A DNA stretch of 64,000 bases, taken from assembly GCF_015775515.1 (NCBI RefSeq), contig NZ_CP065383.1, positions 992,001 to 1,056,000 on the forward strand. Reading direction: 5' to 3'. The notes beneath the pieces are model-generated. The model was not told the origin of the DNA. It saw only the letters and a list, made by a program, of their open reading frames with translations, and made no database searches. A program made the position numbers and the translations under genes. How positions within the stretch are numbered: the first letter of the stretch is position 1; each line of letters opens with the position of its first letter. The stretch is from Atribacter laminatus. Lineage in GTDB: Bacteria; Atribacterota; Atribacteria; Atribacterales; Atribacteraceae. Of the stretch, positions 44,880 through 54,520 are shown in pieces.

Positions 44880-45359
44880 ATGTTAAAACCAGGTAAAGTT
44901 GAAGAGATTGAAGGAGAAAAAGCTTGGGTTCGAATGCAAAAAGGAACGAGCTGTGGAGAACATCATTGTCCTTTGAGTTCAACGTTATTGAATGACTCAG
45001 GAACTGATTTTTATAAGGTATTAGCAAAAAACGAAATATCGGCTTCGATAGGTTCCAGTGTCATGGTCGAGGTAAAGGACGCCCTTGCCTTAAAAATATC
45101 TTTTCTGATTTATCTCATGCCAATTCTTCTGGTTTTAGGTACGTATCTTATAGCCAAAGCTTTAACCTCTCAAGTTATGTTGATCGGGGCTGTTACCATA
45201 ATAGCCATATTTATCTCAATCATAATATTGAAAAAGGCTGATAAACTTATTCAACCAGAGTATTCAATAACCGGTTATCTTCGAGATGATGATTGTTCCC
45301 AATGCCCATTTAAGAGCAAAAGAACCAAAGAAGAGGAAAAAGATACGCAAGGTCAGTAA
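44880..45359 (+). CDS. SoxR-reducing-system/RseC-like membrane protein
   Basis: A 159-residue inner-membrane protein of the RseC/MucC family. The N-terminal part begins GKVEEIEGEKAWVRMQKGTSCGEHHCPLSS with a cysteine pair, followed by two transmembrane helices (ISFLIYLMPILLVLGTYLIA and VMLIGAVTIIAIFISIIIL). An unusual C-terminal tail has a second cysteine pair (DDDCSQCPFK). In other bacteria the family works with Rnf-type electron transfer and SoxR or with RseA; no rnf genes are in the window. TTTGGAGGA precedes the ATG. Confidence 0.82.
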   Translation: MLKPGKVEEIEGEKAWVRMQKGTSCGEHHCPLSSTLLNDSGTDFYKVLAKNEISASIGSSVMVEVKDALALKISFLIYLMPILLVLGTYLIAKALTSQVMLIGAVTIIAIFISIIILKKADKLIQPEYSITGYLRDDDCSQCPFKSKRTKEEEKDTQGQ

Positions 45360-45365
45360 ATCTGA

Positions 45366-46181
45366 TTAGCGAATAACGACGGTTTCCTCACTACTTCCTG
45401 TATATTTTGCCATGAGAACAATTAACAGGATGGACAAACCGAGTACAACAGTCGAAATCGCATAAACTTCAGGAGAAAGACCAAAACGAAGCATGCCATA
45501 AAGATAGATGGGAAGAGTATTGAAGGTACTGGTAAGGAAATAAGTTATGATGATTTCATCAAAAGACATAGTAAAAGCCAGTAGTGCCCCCCCAATCACT
45601 GCTCTTTTGATCATGGGAAAGGTGACATATATAAAAGCTTGAAATGGATTGGCGCCTAAATCCATGGCAGCATTTTCTAAATTCCTGGAAAGACGCGCTA
45701 AACGAGCTAAAACCTGAAACATAACAACTGGGGTGGTAAAACTCATATGCCCAAGGATGACCGTCCACATTGACAGCTGAAGCTTCAAATTGAGAAAAAA
45801 TATCAATAAAGAAAGCCCAACAATTATTCCAGGGAGGATGATAGGAAGCATAGCCAGAGTGCGGAAAAAGTCTTTTCCCTTAAATTCAATTCGGTTGAGA
45901 AAAAGCGCCCCAGATGTTCCCACGATTACTGCAAAAAGAACTGCCAACCCTGAAACTTGAAGAGAGTGAAAAAGCGAGTTTAATAGATCTTTGTTTTGGA
46001 AGAGTCTCATATACCAATCAAAAGTTACTCCTTCAAACTTCATGGTTGATCGAGAGGAGTTGAGTGAATAAACAAAAACCACCAACAAAGGAAAATAGAG
46101 ATAAAAATACACAAAAGCTCCGTAAATACCCAAAAAGGGAAAAGGTTTACCTTTTCTTTTTAAAGTCGATGTTTTGTTCAT
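45366..46181 (-). CDS. potC: Polyamine-type ABC transporter permease, PotC type
   Basis: A 271-residue inner-membrane permease with six hydrophobic helices. The ATPase-docking EAA loop reads LENAAMDLGANPFQAFIYVTFP near residue 180. Sequence features match PotC rather than PotB. It shares one base with the PotB stop (TAATG), so the two are translationally coupled. It is the last gene of the operon that begins with the MttB-family gene. The family also carries iron, thiamine and other organic cations, so polyamine is the likely but not the only substrate. Confidence 0.87.
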   Translation of the reverse strand: MNKTSTLKRKGKPFPFLGIYGAFVYFYLYFPLLVVFVYSLNSSRSTMKFEGVTFDWYMRLFQNKDLLNSLFHSLQVSGLAVLFAVIVGTSGALFLNRIEFKGKDFFRTLAMLPIILPGIIVGLSLLIFFLNLKLQLSMWTVILGHMSFTTPVVMFQVLARLARLSRNLENAAMDLGANPFQAFIYVTFPMIKRAVIGGALLAFTMSFDEIIITYFLTSTFNTLPIYLYGMLRFGLSPEVYAISTVVLGLSILLIVLMAKYTGSSEETVVIR

Positions 46182-47074
46182 TATTCTAAGAATCCTTCTG
46201 ATGAGCCGAATTTTTGTGAAACCAGCAGGATAAACACTGCAACTGTAAACATGATAAAGCCCAATGCTGCTCCTAAAGGCCAGTTATAAGCATAACCAAA
46301 CTGAGTGACAATGAGATTACCGAACATCATTCCATTCAATCCACCAAGTTGTTGGGGAATAATATAATCACCAAGTGCAATAACAAAAGCAAGAGTAAAA
46401 CCACTGATTACTCCAGGCATAGAAAGTGGGAGAATGACATGAAGAAAGGTATGAAAACTATTAGCGCCCAGGTCGGCAGAAGCATCTAAAAGATTTTTGG
46501 GGATTTTTTCCAAAGAATTAAAAATTGAAATAAATACATAGGGTAAGGCAATATAAATGAGAGCGACATAGACAGCAAAGGGACTGTAGATAAAAATGGA
46601 GAGTGGTTCATCGATAATTTTTAATGAAAGGAGGATAGTATTGAGGACACCCACTCGTCCTAATATTGTTCTCCAGGCAACGATCCGTACCAGATAACTT
46701 ACCCATAAAGGGACAATGACCAACATATAGAGTTGGTTTCGAAAGTGTTTTACTTTTCTTGAAACCAAATAAGCCAAAGGGTATCCCAATAAAATTGAAG
46801 TAAGAGACACTAAAAGCGCTAAGAGGAGGGTTCGAAAGAAGATAGGAAGGTAGATTGGATTTATAAAAAATTCTAAATAGTTTGCCAGACTAATTTTTTT
46901 AACCACCACAGAGCCTTCTTTGATATAGAAACTGGTAATCAACATGATACAGATTGGAATGATGATTAATAAAAACAGCCAGGTGGTTATAGGGACACCT
47001 ATCCAGATTTTGGAAAAAAAGGAAGATTGCCATCTTGTTTTTGCATTCGATTTAGTTGTCAAGGTTGGTTTCAT
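46181..47074 (-). CDS. potB: Polyamine-type ABC transporter permease, PotB type
   Basis: A 297-residue permease with six transmembrane helices. The first (ITTWLFLLIIIPICIMLITS) follows a cytoplasmic basic stretch. The EAA loop LLDASADLGANSFHTFLHVILP is near residue 205. It pairs with the PotC-type permease downstream. Its start overlaps the end of the PotA-type gene by about 20 bases; ATG 47080 is an alternative start two codons earlier. Confidence 0.87.
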   Translation of the reverse strand: MKPTLTTKSNAKTRWQSSFFSKIWIGVPITTWLFLLIIIPICIMLITSFYIKEGSVVVKKISLANYLEFFINPIYLPIFFRTLLLALLVSLTSILLGYPLAYLVSRKVKHFRNQLYMLVIVPLWVSYLVRIVAWRTILGRVGVLNTILLSLKIIDEPLSIFIYSPFAVYVALIYIALPYVFISIFNSLEKIPKNLLDASADLGANSFHTFLHVILPLSMPGVISGFTLAFVIALGDYIIPQQLGGLNGMMFGNLIVTQFGYAYNWPLGAALGFIMFTVAVFILLVSQKFGSSEGFLE

Positions 47075-48188
47075 AATCACATACCTTTTTACATTCCTTT
47101 AAATAAGTAATCACATCATCTTTCTGAAAACCAATAAAAAGCTGATCACCTATTTTTTTATTATTAAATTCCGAAGCGCTTTCTATCAAGCGAATTTCAG
47201 ACTGTCCAAATTTGAGGGTGATTTCATAATCAGTTCCCCGGAAAACAATTCTATGGATTGAAGCTTGGAAATGATTTTCGAATTTATTCTGAAACTCACT
47301 ATCGCACACTTTATCTAAGCATATTTTTTCCGGCCGAATGCAGGCAACAACTGAATCCCCTTTTGAAAAAGTTCCCTCAAAACGTGTACTGAGAATCGGC
47401 TTGCCATCTACATCGATAGTGACTGAATTTTCTCCTTTTTGGACCACTTGACCTTCAAGAAAGTTCATATCACCAATAAAACTGGCAACAAAAGTGGATG
47501 CAGGAGAATTGTAAATTTCATCAGGAGTACCAATTTGGTGGATTAATCCGTCTTTCATGACACAGATTCGATCCGACATGGTGATTGCTTCAGTTTGATC
47601 GTGAGTTACATAAATAAAGGTGATATCCACATTTTTTTGTATATCTTTTAGGACTTTTTGCATAGCAATTCGAAGTTTAAAATCTAAGGCCCCCAAAGGT
47701 TCGTCGAGTAAAAGTGCGCGAGGACGATTAACCAAAGACCGTGCCAAGGCGATACGCTGACGTTGTCCCCCAGAAAGTTGTTGAGGATAACGCTTGCCAA
47801 ACCCGGTCATATTTACCAAAGAAAGAGCTTCTTCAATCATTGCTTGAGCGCTGGAATATTTCACCTTTTTCATTTTCAATGGGAAGTAGATATTTTCTTC
47901 AACGGTCATATGAGGAAAAAGAGCATAATCCTGGAAGACCGTGTTCACATTGCGCAAATGAGCAGGTTTATAAGTAACATCTTCTCCGGCTAAGCAAATT
48001 TGTCCTTCAGTGGGTTCTTCTAGCCCGGCGATCATACGTAATGTGGTGGTTTTCCCACAACCAGATGGTCCAAGCAAGGAAAAAAACTCTCCATGATGGA
48101 TCTCTAAATTAACATTTTGAACAGCAGCAAAATTACCAAATTTCTTGGTAATCTGAATAAGTTGTATCTCTGTCTCTTGGTTGTTCAT
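47052..48188 (-). CDS. potA: Polyamine-type ABC transporter ATP-binding protein, PotA type
   Basis: A 378-residue ATPase. Walker A GPSGCGKTT near residue 41, signature LSGGQRQR, Walker B ALLLDEPLGALD and the H-loop VTHDQTEA are intact. The C-terminal regulatory TOBE domain starts near residue 240 with SFIGDMNFLEGQVVQ. The start is ATG 48188, 7 bases after CGAGGT; the longer frame has 29 extra residues without support. It lies 217 bases after the PotD-type gene, with a hairpin in between, so the downstream part may be expressed at lower level. Confidence 0.88.
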   Translation of the reverse strand: MNNQETEIQLIQITKKFGNFAAVQNVNLEIHHGEFFSLLGPSGCGKTTTLRMIAGLEEPTEGQICLAGEDVTYKPAHLRNVNTVFQDYALFPHMTVEENIYFPLKMKKVKYSSAQAMIEEALSLVNMTGFGKRYPQQLSGGQRQRIALARSLVNRPRALLLDEPLGALDFKLRIAMQKVLKDIQKNVDITFIYVTHDQTEAITMSDRICVMKDGLIHQIGTPDEIYNSPASTFVASFIGDMNFLEGQVVQKGENSVTIDVDGKPILSTRFEGTFSKGDSVVACIRPEKICLDKVCDSEFQNKFENHFQASIHRIVFRGTDYEITLKFGQSEIRLIESASEFNNKKIGDQLFIGFQKDDVITYLKECKKVCDYETNLDN

Positions 48189-48351
48189 TCTAAACCTCGA
48201 TTGAGAAAATGTTTGGTTTATCTGTTTATTGAGTTTACTTTTTACGCAATCCAGGAATTGACCAGAAAATTTCAATTTACTAAATAAATCTATTTTTTTA
48301 ATTTATCAATTCGAAAAAGCAATGAAATTTTTGCTTAAAAGGCCGAAAGAA

Positions 48352-48391
48352 GGGAACAGTGAATATTTTCTGATTTCTTTCCACTGTTCCC
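48352..48391 (-). terminator. Hairpin between potD and potA
   Basis: A perfect 10-bp stem GGGAACAGTG / CACTGTTCCC lies 15 bases beyond the potD stop and is followed on the minus strand by TTCTTTC. It is likely an attenuating terminator or transcript-stabilising hairpin that favours the binding-protein gene. Confidence 0.65.
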
Positions 48392-48405
48392 TTGCCCCTA
48401 ATTGT

Positions 48406-49473
48406 TTACTGGGTAGCCTTGACTTCATTCCAGAGGTTTACCCGAGCTTCAAAATCCTCTGGGCTTTTCATTAAAAAGACCGGAACTGGAACGTTATCGA
48501 TATCATCATAGTTACACATTTTAACGATATCAGGGTCGATAACTTCTTTGGCTGCAGAAGTAACCGCTCCAAATCCCATATACTTAGCTAGTTCTTTTTG
48601 AGCGAAGTCTGATAACATGAAGTCAATCCACTTATGTGCTAAATCTGGATTTTTTGAATCTTTTAAGATAACCCAGCCATCAGCCCAAACATAAATGCCT
48701 TCTTTTGGGGTAAGACGACCTACGTTCATTTTTAGCTCATCTCGAAGGTAAAGGACAAGACCGGAATCATATCCCGATACGCTCAGGTTGGTTTCACCAG
48801 AACCAAGAACACTTTTCTCTGAATCAAATCCAACGGTTAATGTACGCAAGTTTCTTTTAATTTCTATTAGTTTTTCTTTAACTTGCTTAAATTGATCTTC
48901 GGTAAGGTTGTAAGGATCGGGGAAACCAAGAGCTATAGCTGCAACGACAACATTGTTATTCGCTTCATCGGTGATTGAAACTTGACCTTTGTATTTGGGG
49001 TCCCATAAGACTGACCAAGTACTGGGCAATTCACCCACAGCATCTTTATTATAAACAACGTTATTCGAACCCCAAACGAACGAAACATGATATGGTTTTC
49101 CATCGAATACAATGAAGTCGATATCTTTGAATTTTTGACTTACCTTATCCCAATTAGAAATTTTGCTCAAATCGATTGGTTGAAGAAGATTATTTTCGTA
49201 ATATCTTTGAACTGAACCACAATCAATGGAGACTAAGTCATACTGCCCACCACCAGCCGCAGCTTTGGTGAACATTTCTTCAACCATGCCAGAATAGGTA
49301 GCGTTTACTTTAGCGCCAGTTTGTCTTTCAAATTCCTTGACCCAAGCATCTTCGGTGTAACCTTGGAAACAAAGAATGTTCAAAGTTTCCTGGGCTTGGA
49401 CTAAGTTGAATAGTAGGCTGACTGCGAGAAAAACCGTGATTAAAAAAAGAGTAAAAAACTTTTGTTTAAACAT
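48406..49473 (-). CDS. potD: Polyamine-type ABC transporter substrate-binding protein, PotD type
   Basis: A 355-residue periplasmic binding protein with a signal peptide (FFTLFLITVFLAVSLLFNLV, cleavage after QAQ). The mature part starts ETLNILCFQGYTEDAWVKEFE and has the two-lobe pattern with DLVSIDCGSVQRYYENNLLQPID and VWGSNNVVYNKDAVGELP. These are typical of the PotD/PotF cluster. Acidic residues for polyamine binding cannot be assigned with confidence by eye, and a quaternary amine is an alternative given the upstream MttB-family gene. The start is ATG 49473 after AGGAGGG. Confidence 0.87.
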   Translation of the reverse strand: MFKQKFFTLFLITVFLAVSLLFNLVQAQETLNILCFQGYTEDAWVKEFERQTGAKVNATYSGMVEEMFTKAAAGGGQYDLVSIDCGSVQRYYENNLLQPIDLSKISNWDKVSQKFKDIDFIVFDGKPYHVSFVWGSNNVVYNKDAVGELPSTWSVLWDPKYKGQVSITDEANNNVVVAAIALGFPDPYNLTEDQFKQVKEKLIEIKRNLRTLTVGFDSEKSVLGSGETNLSVSGYDSGLVLYLRDELKMNVGRLTPKEGIYVWADGWVILKDSKNPDLAHKWIDFMLSDFAQKELAKYMGFGAVTSAAKEVIDPDIVKMCNYDDIDNVPVPVFLMKSPEDFEARVNLWNEVKATQ

Positions 49474-49555
49474 TAAATTTCCCTCCTGTTTAGAAAATAT
49501 TTTAAACATATTAAACACCTAATAAATTTTAAAAGATACCCACTCCCTCATTTTA

Positions 49556-50857
49556 CTACATTGAATAATATTGAATCTTATTCAATGAACAGAAATATTC
49601 AAGCTCCTTACGAACATCACCATAGCCGGCCATCCAATGATGTCCGATCCCTTGAGATGCAATTTCTTCATTCAAATCTTCTAAAGAACGTTGAAAGCGC
49701 ACTTTAAGAGGATTTCCAGGAAATTCCATCCCACACTCTATTGCCTCTCCGGTTAGCGCTGACATTCGAAAAGTTCCCCTCCTCCCTACTAAATTAACCA
49801 GAGTGACAACACCTACCCGAGCTGGAAATAAAGCACACACTCCCTGATTGAGCAAGCGAACTGGTGAAAGCTGTATTTGAGAAGGATCATTTGCAATGCT
49901 AAAACCTCCTGAACCACAATGAGAAAATAAAATTGTTTGAGAAATTGGATCTGGATATAGGAAATCAGTATTGTGAACCGGTTTTCCGGTTAAGTTAAAA
50001 AGGATTTTCATAGTTACAGTGTTATTGACGTCTCCTTCACAACCGCCAACTATTCCCTCTTCGGCAAGGAGCGAATAGGCCAGGCAAATTTTTCCCATAT
50101 ATCGTGGGTAGCATTTTATACATATACCTTCTAAACCATATTCATCAATTAATTTTTTTAAGCCGAGATAATAACTGAGAGCCTCAATACCAGCTTGATT
50201 ATGAACCGTTATTTTCCCGACTTTTTCCCCAATTGCCGTCCAAAGTTTAGAAGCGGTAAGTTGGTCGGTATTTTTAACTGATTCAATAAGCTCATCTTCA
50301 TCTAAGTTCACGATACGAACACCAGTTCGAGCCTTAATTTCTAGCTCATCGTAAGCAATTTCGGTCATTCCCTTTACCCGTCCGCCAATGACTCCAATAC
50401 GAGAATGTCGAAGATGATTTCTCAGGGTTACCGCCATTCCAATTTCTCGAATTTTTTGATGGACTTTGACGTCCTCTGGCTCTCCGTAAACGAAAAAATA
50501 GGGTTTTTCTAATTCTTTTAAAACACAACAAATTTGCTGAACGCCACATAATGAACCAGTCTCAACAGCCGGTAAAGCCCAAAGAACCACTGGTCGATTA
50601 TAATATTCCAAAAAATCAAGCAGATGATGATCTTCGCTCCAAGTTCCTACTCCTACGCAGAGGAGATCGAAATCATGATTGGCGAAAAACTCAACAGCAT
50701 TTTGAACGGTATGGAGGTCATAGAGAATATCCAGATTGGTTATAACAGGAGCAATAGTTTCCAGTTGGTTTTTCATTCTTTGCAGAATCGATGGAGTTTC
50801 TGAAAAACCAACTTCTAAGGGTCCTGCTATTCCAATTAATCCAATCCGGGGCGTCAT
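49556..50857 (-). CDS. Fucose/arabinose isomerase-like protein
   Basis: A 433-residue protein resembling the L-fucose/L-arabinose isomerase superfamily. N-terminal Rossmann-like segments (IGLIGIAGPLEVG, DLLCVGVGTWSEDHHLLDFL) and VIGGRVKGMTEIAYDELE near residue 160 are compatible. The second half has CLAYSLLAEEGIVGGCEGDVNNTVTM-type residues, where the superfamily binds its metal through Glu/Asp and His (His in LYPDPI-flanking HNTDFLY). Substrate is unknown; this group is often found in operons that do not process fucose. It lies between the MttB-family and PotD-type genes, 46 bases after the former. Confidence 0.72.
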   Translation of the reverse strand: MTPRIGLIGIAGPLEVGFSETPSILQRMKNQLETIAPVITNLDILYDLHTVQNAVEFFANHDFDLLCVGVGTWSEDHHLLDFLEYYNRPVVLWALPAVETGSLCGVQQICCVLKELEKPYFFVYGEPEDVKVHQKIREIGMAVTLRNHLRHSRIGVIGGRVKGMTEIAYDELEIKARTGVRIVNLDEDELIESVKNTDQLTASKLWTAIGEKVGKITVHNQAGIEALSYYLGLKKLIDEYGLEGICIKCYPRYMGKICLAYSLLAEEGIVGGCEGDVNNTVTMKILFNLTGKPVHNTDFLYPDPISQTILFSHCGSGGFSIANDPSQIQLSPVRLLNQGVCALFPARVGVVTLVNLVGRRGTFRMSALTGEAIECGMEFPGNPLKVRFQRSLEDLNEEIASQGIGHHWMAGYGDVRKELEYFCSLNKIQYYSM

Positions 50858-50903
50858 AGTTTTCTCTCCTTTTTTATTTAATAATGAAATTAAACAATGC
50901 TAA

Positions 50904-52343
50904 CTACTGGAGGCCTAATTTTTTTTCATACTGGTTGATAATAGATTGAATTGCTTTTTGTTTATCTTGAGGCAGTGGATTTTGACAGCCACCGAGAAGG
51001 ATGGAAGATACCAAATCAGAGGCTTTTTCAGTTGAATTTTTTGATCCTTTTTGCTTCCAAACTTCATAATTTGCTCCATTTGAGACATCTAGAGGGACAT
51101 GTTCCCCACTTCGTAGATGATGAAGGGTGTGCTCCGAAGTGAGATATTCACCTCGTGGTCCGACTTGAAGAATAGTGTCAAGAGCAAGCGTATCTTTACT
51201 TATTTCGATTCCTTGACGGAAACGTTTGGCAATTCGACACATCTCATTGTCCATAACCAGCTGCTCCAGGCTGATAGACATTCCTGTTCCAAACATTCCT
51301 AAATTGACAATCATGTCGTTAGCGCCGATGATACCGGCAAGGGTTGAAAGCATTTTTTCCCACGCAGCCTGTTCGTCATGTAAATTGGCATCGTTGTCCG
51401 GTGCGGTTGTATGACTGGGAATGTTGTAATAGTGTGCCATTTGGGCACCAGCAATCCTAAGCAGAGAGGACTCGGGCCGCCCAATGAGGACGTTGGCTTG
51501 CTTCATTTCATAAGTTGTCCACGCTGCACCATAAATAACTGGGGTTCCAGGATGAATCAATTGCGATATTACTACTCCAGAAAGGACCTCGGTATTATGA
51601 ATTGTTAACAACCCAGCTAAAGTGTAAGGAGCTGTTACCCCCGCAATAGGTTGAGGAAGAAGGTCGAGGGGAACTCCCTCCTGAGCAACGATGTAAAGAG
51701 CTTCCACTGCTCCCTTTTCCCAATAAAGAGGACTGGTGGTTGAGAGTTGGCTAATCATTGGAGAACAACCCTTCAAATTCGTTTTGCCGGTTATAACTTT
51801 ACCCATTTCGATAACTGCCTGATTGATTATTTCGCTTTCAGAAGAAAAAAAGATCGGTTTTTTGGAATTTTCAAGAATTGCTTGAATGGCATAAAGGAGG
51901 GTGGTTTGTGGGGTTACATCTTGAGGCATAACCGGCACTCCCACCATATCAACTTCGGAAAGTTTATCAGAAAGGATGGCAAAACTCTCAACGTCTTTAA
52001 CGGTTGAATTACGACGTTCTCCGGTTTCGTTTACCAGGACGAAAACTGCGTTATGACCACTAACGCAATACTGTTTTCCATCCCCTAAAATAAAAGCAAG
52101 ATCACCATCTCGCTGGAAAATGGGGATTTGGTTAGGGAGGGCTGATAAACACTTCTCGATTAAAGAAGAAGGGAATTTTACTCGTTCATGTTCAAAGTCA
52201 ACCAGACAACCTTTTTTTTGCAATAAGTCAAGAATTTTTTTACTTTCGACACGAAGACCAACCGATTCAAGAATAGCCAAGGAATTTTCATGAATTGCCA
52301 AAATTTCATTTTCAGAAAGAACCTTTAAATCGGTTAATTGCAT
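50904..52343 (-). CDS. MttB-superfamily (trimethylamine methyltransferase-like) protein, without pyrrolysine
   Basis: A 479-residue TIM-barrel methyltransferase of the MttB/MtgB superfamily. Recognisable stretches are ESVGLRVESKKILDLL near the N-terminus, YCVSGHNAVFVL near residue 90 and the barrel strands around LLPQPIAGVTAPYTLAG and TPVIYGAAWTTYEM. The frame is open throughout, with no in-frame TAG, so it belongs to the non-pyrrolysine branch. Members of that branch demethylate glycine betaine, carnitine or proline betaine and pass the methyl group to a corrinoid protein. No corrinoid protein or methyl acceptor is adjacent. AAAGGAG precedes the ATG. It heads the operon with the isomerase-like gene and PotDABC. 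Confidence 0.85.
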   Translation of the reverse strand: MQLTDLKVLSENEILAIHENSLAILESVGLRVESKKILDLLQKKGCLVDFEHERVKFPSSLIEKCLSALPNQIPIFQRDGDLAFILGDGKQYCVSGHNAVFVLVNETGERRNSTVKDVESFAILSDKLSEVDMVGVPVMPQDVTPQTTLLYAIQAILENSKKPIFFSSESEIINQAVIEMGKVITGKTNLKGCSPMISQLSTTSPLYWEKGAVEALYIVAQEGVPLDLLPQPIAGVTAPYTLAGLLTIHNTEVLSGVVISQLIHPGTPVIYGAAWTTYEMKQANVLIGRPESSLLRIAGAQMAHYYNIPSHTTAPDNDANLHDEQAAWEKMLSTLAGIIGANDMIVNLGMFGTGMSISLEQLVMDNEMCRIAKRFRQGIEISKDTLALDTILQVGPRGEYLTSEHTLHHLRSGEHVPLDVSNGANYEVWKQKGSKNSTEKASDLVSSILLGGCQNPLPQDKQKAIQSIINQYEKKLGLQ

Positions 52344-52547
52344 AAATTCTCCTTTGAATTAATTTTTTTAGAAAAATATCTGACCTTTCTGCTCACGGGT
52401 TTTACCGCTTATTGATAAATGGTTAAATTATTATGTCGCAATTCCCCTCCTTCCAAACATGGAAAAGTTTATCGACAAATTTTCTTTATTAATCTTTTTG
52501 ACAAGAAAAAAAACTGTTTATTTTTAAAGTTGGTTTTAAAACTATCA

Positions 52548-53816
52548 TCAAGGAAAAATTCCCCTCATTTTTTTAGCTTTTACTACTCGATTAAGAGCCA
52601 ACATATAAGCTGCCATTCGTAAAGAACTATGGTATTTCATATGGAGACTCCAAACCTCATTAAAAGCTTTATTCATAATTTTTAGGAGAAGATCATTCAC
52701 TTCATTTTCATCCCACATCAAAGATTGGATATTTTGAACCCATTCAAAGTAAGATACGACAACTCCTCCTGCATTGGCCAAGATATCTGGAACAACAATG
52801 ATATTTCTTTCATTTAAAATGGTATCAGCGTTGAAAGTTGTTGGTCCATTCGCAGCTTCAACGATGGCCTTGGCTTGAATCTTTCCTGCATTTTCAGAAG
52901 TAATTTGATTTTCTTTTGCTGCTGGAATGAGAAAATCGACTTTGAGACTTAAAAGGTCTTGGTTGTTTATAGTAGTTATTCCAGGGGCTTGGTAACCTTC
53001 AAGAAGATGATGGGGATGATGGTTGGTATATTCAATCATGTCTTGAATATTTAGGCCTTCTTCTCTATAAAAAGAGCCACTTATATCACTAATCGCCACA
53101 ATTCGACAGCCTTCTTTATTTAAAAGGTAGGCTGCAGCTTGGCCTACATTCCCAAACCCTTGAATTGCTGCTGATGATTGGGTTAAATCAATATTCATTT
53201 TTTTGGCGATTTCATTTGTAACGAAAGCCACGCCACTTCCGGTTGCTTCCCTTCTTCCTAATGAACCACCAATTTCAATGGGTTTACCGGTTACAACCCC
53301 AGGTACACAGAAACCCTTGAACATGCTATAGGTGTCCATGATCCACCCCATAACATCGGCGTTGGTGTTGAGGTCAGGGGCTGGAATATCTTTTTCTGGA
53401 CCAATTAAAGGAAGAATCATAGCGGTATAACGACGGGTTATTTGCATAAGTTCTTTTTTTGTTAACTTTGAAGGGTCACACCGAACAGCTCCCTTTGCTC
53501 CGCCATAAGGAATATTAACAACAGCACACTTCCAAGTCATCCAGGCAGCCAAAGCCTTCACTTCATCAATCGTTACATCGGGTGCATATCGAAGCCCTCC
53601 TTTGCAGGGACCTCTGCTGCTGGAATGTTGAACTCGATAACCAGTAAACATTTCGATATGACCATCATCCATTTCAACTGGGAATGAAACGGTAAGTTCT
53701 CTTTCGGGAGAACGAAGGGAGATATAATCATCAGGGCTCAAACCAAGTTGGTCAGCAGCAGAATCGAGTAATTGTAACATGTTTTCGTATGGATTGTAGC
53801 TTTGACTCGTTGTCAT
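52548..53816 (-). CDS. gdhA: Glutamate dehydrogenase
   Basis: A 422-residue Glu/Leu/Phe/Val dehydrogenase that interconverts glutamate and 2-oxoglutarate plus ammonia. The substrate region GPCKGGLRYAP and the catalytic Lys in TWKCAVVNIPYGGAKGAV (near residues 92-110) are intact. The dinucleotide fold starts VAIQGFGNVGQAAAYLL-like near residue 215 (AAIQGFGNVGQ). The length fits the small hexameric class. It is transcribed alone, 205 bases before the MttB-family gene, with TTTGGAGG before the ATG. Confidence 0.94.
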   Translation of the reverse strand: MTTSQSYNPYENMLQLLDSAADQLGLSPDDYISLRSPERELTVSFPVEMDDGHIEMFTGYRVQHSSSRGPCKGGLRYAPDVTIDEVKALAAWMTWKCAVVNIPYGGAKGAVRCDPSKLTKKELMQITRRYTAMILPLIGPEKDIPAPDLNTNADVMGWIMDTYSMFKGFCVPGVVTGKPIEIGGSLGRREATGSGVAFVTNEIAKKMNIDLTQSSAAIQGFGNVGQAAAYLLNKEGCRIVAISDISGSFYREEGLNIQDMIEYTNHHPHHLLEGYQAPGITTINNQDLLSLKVDFLIPAAKENQITSENAGKIQAKAIVEAANGPTTFNADTILNERNIIVVPDILANAGGVVVSYFEWVQNIQSLMWDENEVNDLLLKIMNKAFNEVWSLHMKYHSSLRMAAYMLALNRVVKAKKMRGIFP

Positions 53817-54059
53817 GAATAACCTCCAAATACTGTATTATAATTGCAGCTAAAACATAATATATAATAGCAAAAAATGATACTAAATTTCATCATTTAT
53901 TTATTAATTTCAGTTGGTGTTTTACTTTAATGATAATCAGGTTTTTTCCAGAATATATAAAAAAGCACTTTACCAATCTCTCTTTTCCAGCTTAATCAAG
54001 GGGAATTGATGTATTTGATGTGTCTATCTTGAAAATTCCGGAATAAGTAAAAAGGAATT

Positions 54060-54520
54060 AAAAAAAAATAAAGGCACACCCCCCTGAATCCCCCCTCAAT
54101 GGGGGAATGAATTCAATAATTATAAGGGATGAGATTCTCATGTCGTATAATAGGTTCCTCAGAATGAAAGAATGGCTAAATGAGATTGCCACGTCGCTGC
54201 GCTCCTCGCAATGACGGAACAGGTGGATGAGATTGCCACGTCGCTGCGCTCCTCGCAATGACGGAGCAGTAAAAATCAAATCCCCTCTTCCCCACCTTCT
54301 AAAGGAGGGCGGAGTTCAACTTCTGAGTATATATTTTCATCCTCATCTGGTGCCACCAAAGTGGCATGAAGGTCTATTTTAAAAACCTACGGGCAAGATA
54401 AATTAAGCCCCTACCAAGGATTATTTTAAAATTGCAGAGCCACAATTTATTGTACCTGATTAATGTAGCGACATGCCATGGCATGTCGAATCCTGGACTT
54501 TCACCCCATCCTGATGTAAC
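54060..54520. repeat. Repeat island 4
   Basis: Gene-free mosaic downstream of gdhA promoter and of the aldo/keto reductase gene. Hairpin repeats lie at 54130-54168, 54182-54215 and 54229-54262. The composite palindrome repeat is present in reverse at about 54340-54500 (palindrome at 54470-54487). The GGGGGAATG module starts the island. Confidence 0.8.

Noticed and set aside
50904-52343. Pyrrolysine-containing trimethylamine methyltransferase
   Set aside because: The frame has no internal TAG and is full length, so it belongs to the non-pyrrolysine branch.
54058-54279. Minus-strand frame with the RHCEERSDVAIS-type peptide
   Set aside because: It is the translation of three hairpin repeats, a well-known source of false proteins; no ribosome-binding site or independent coding signal.
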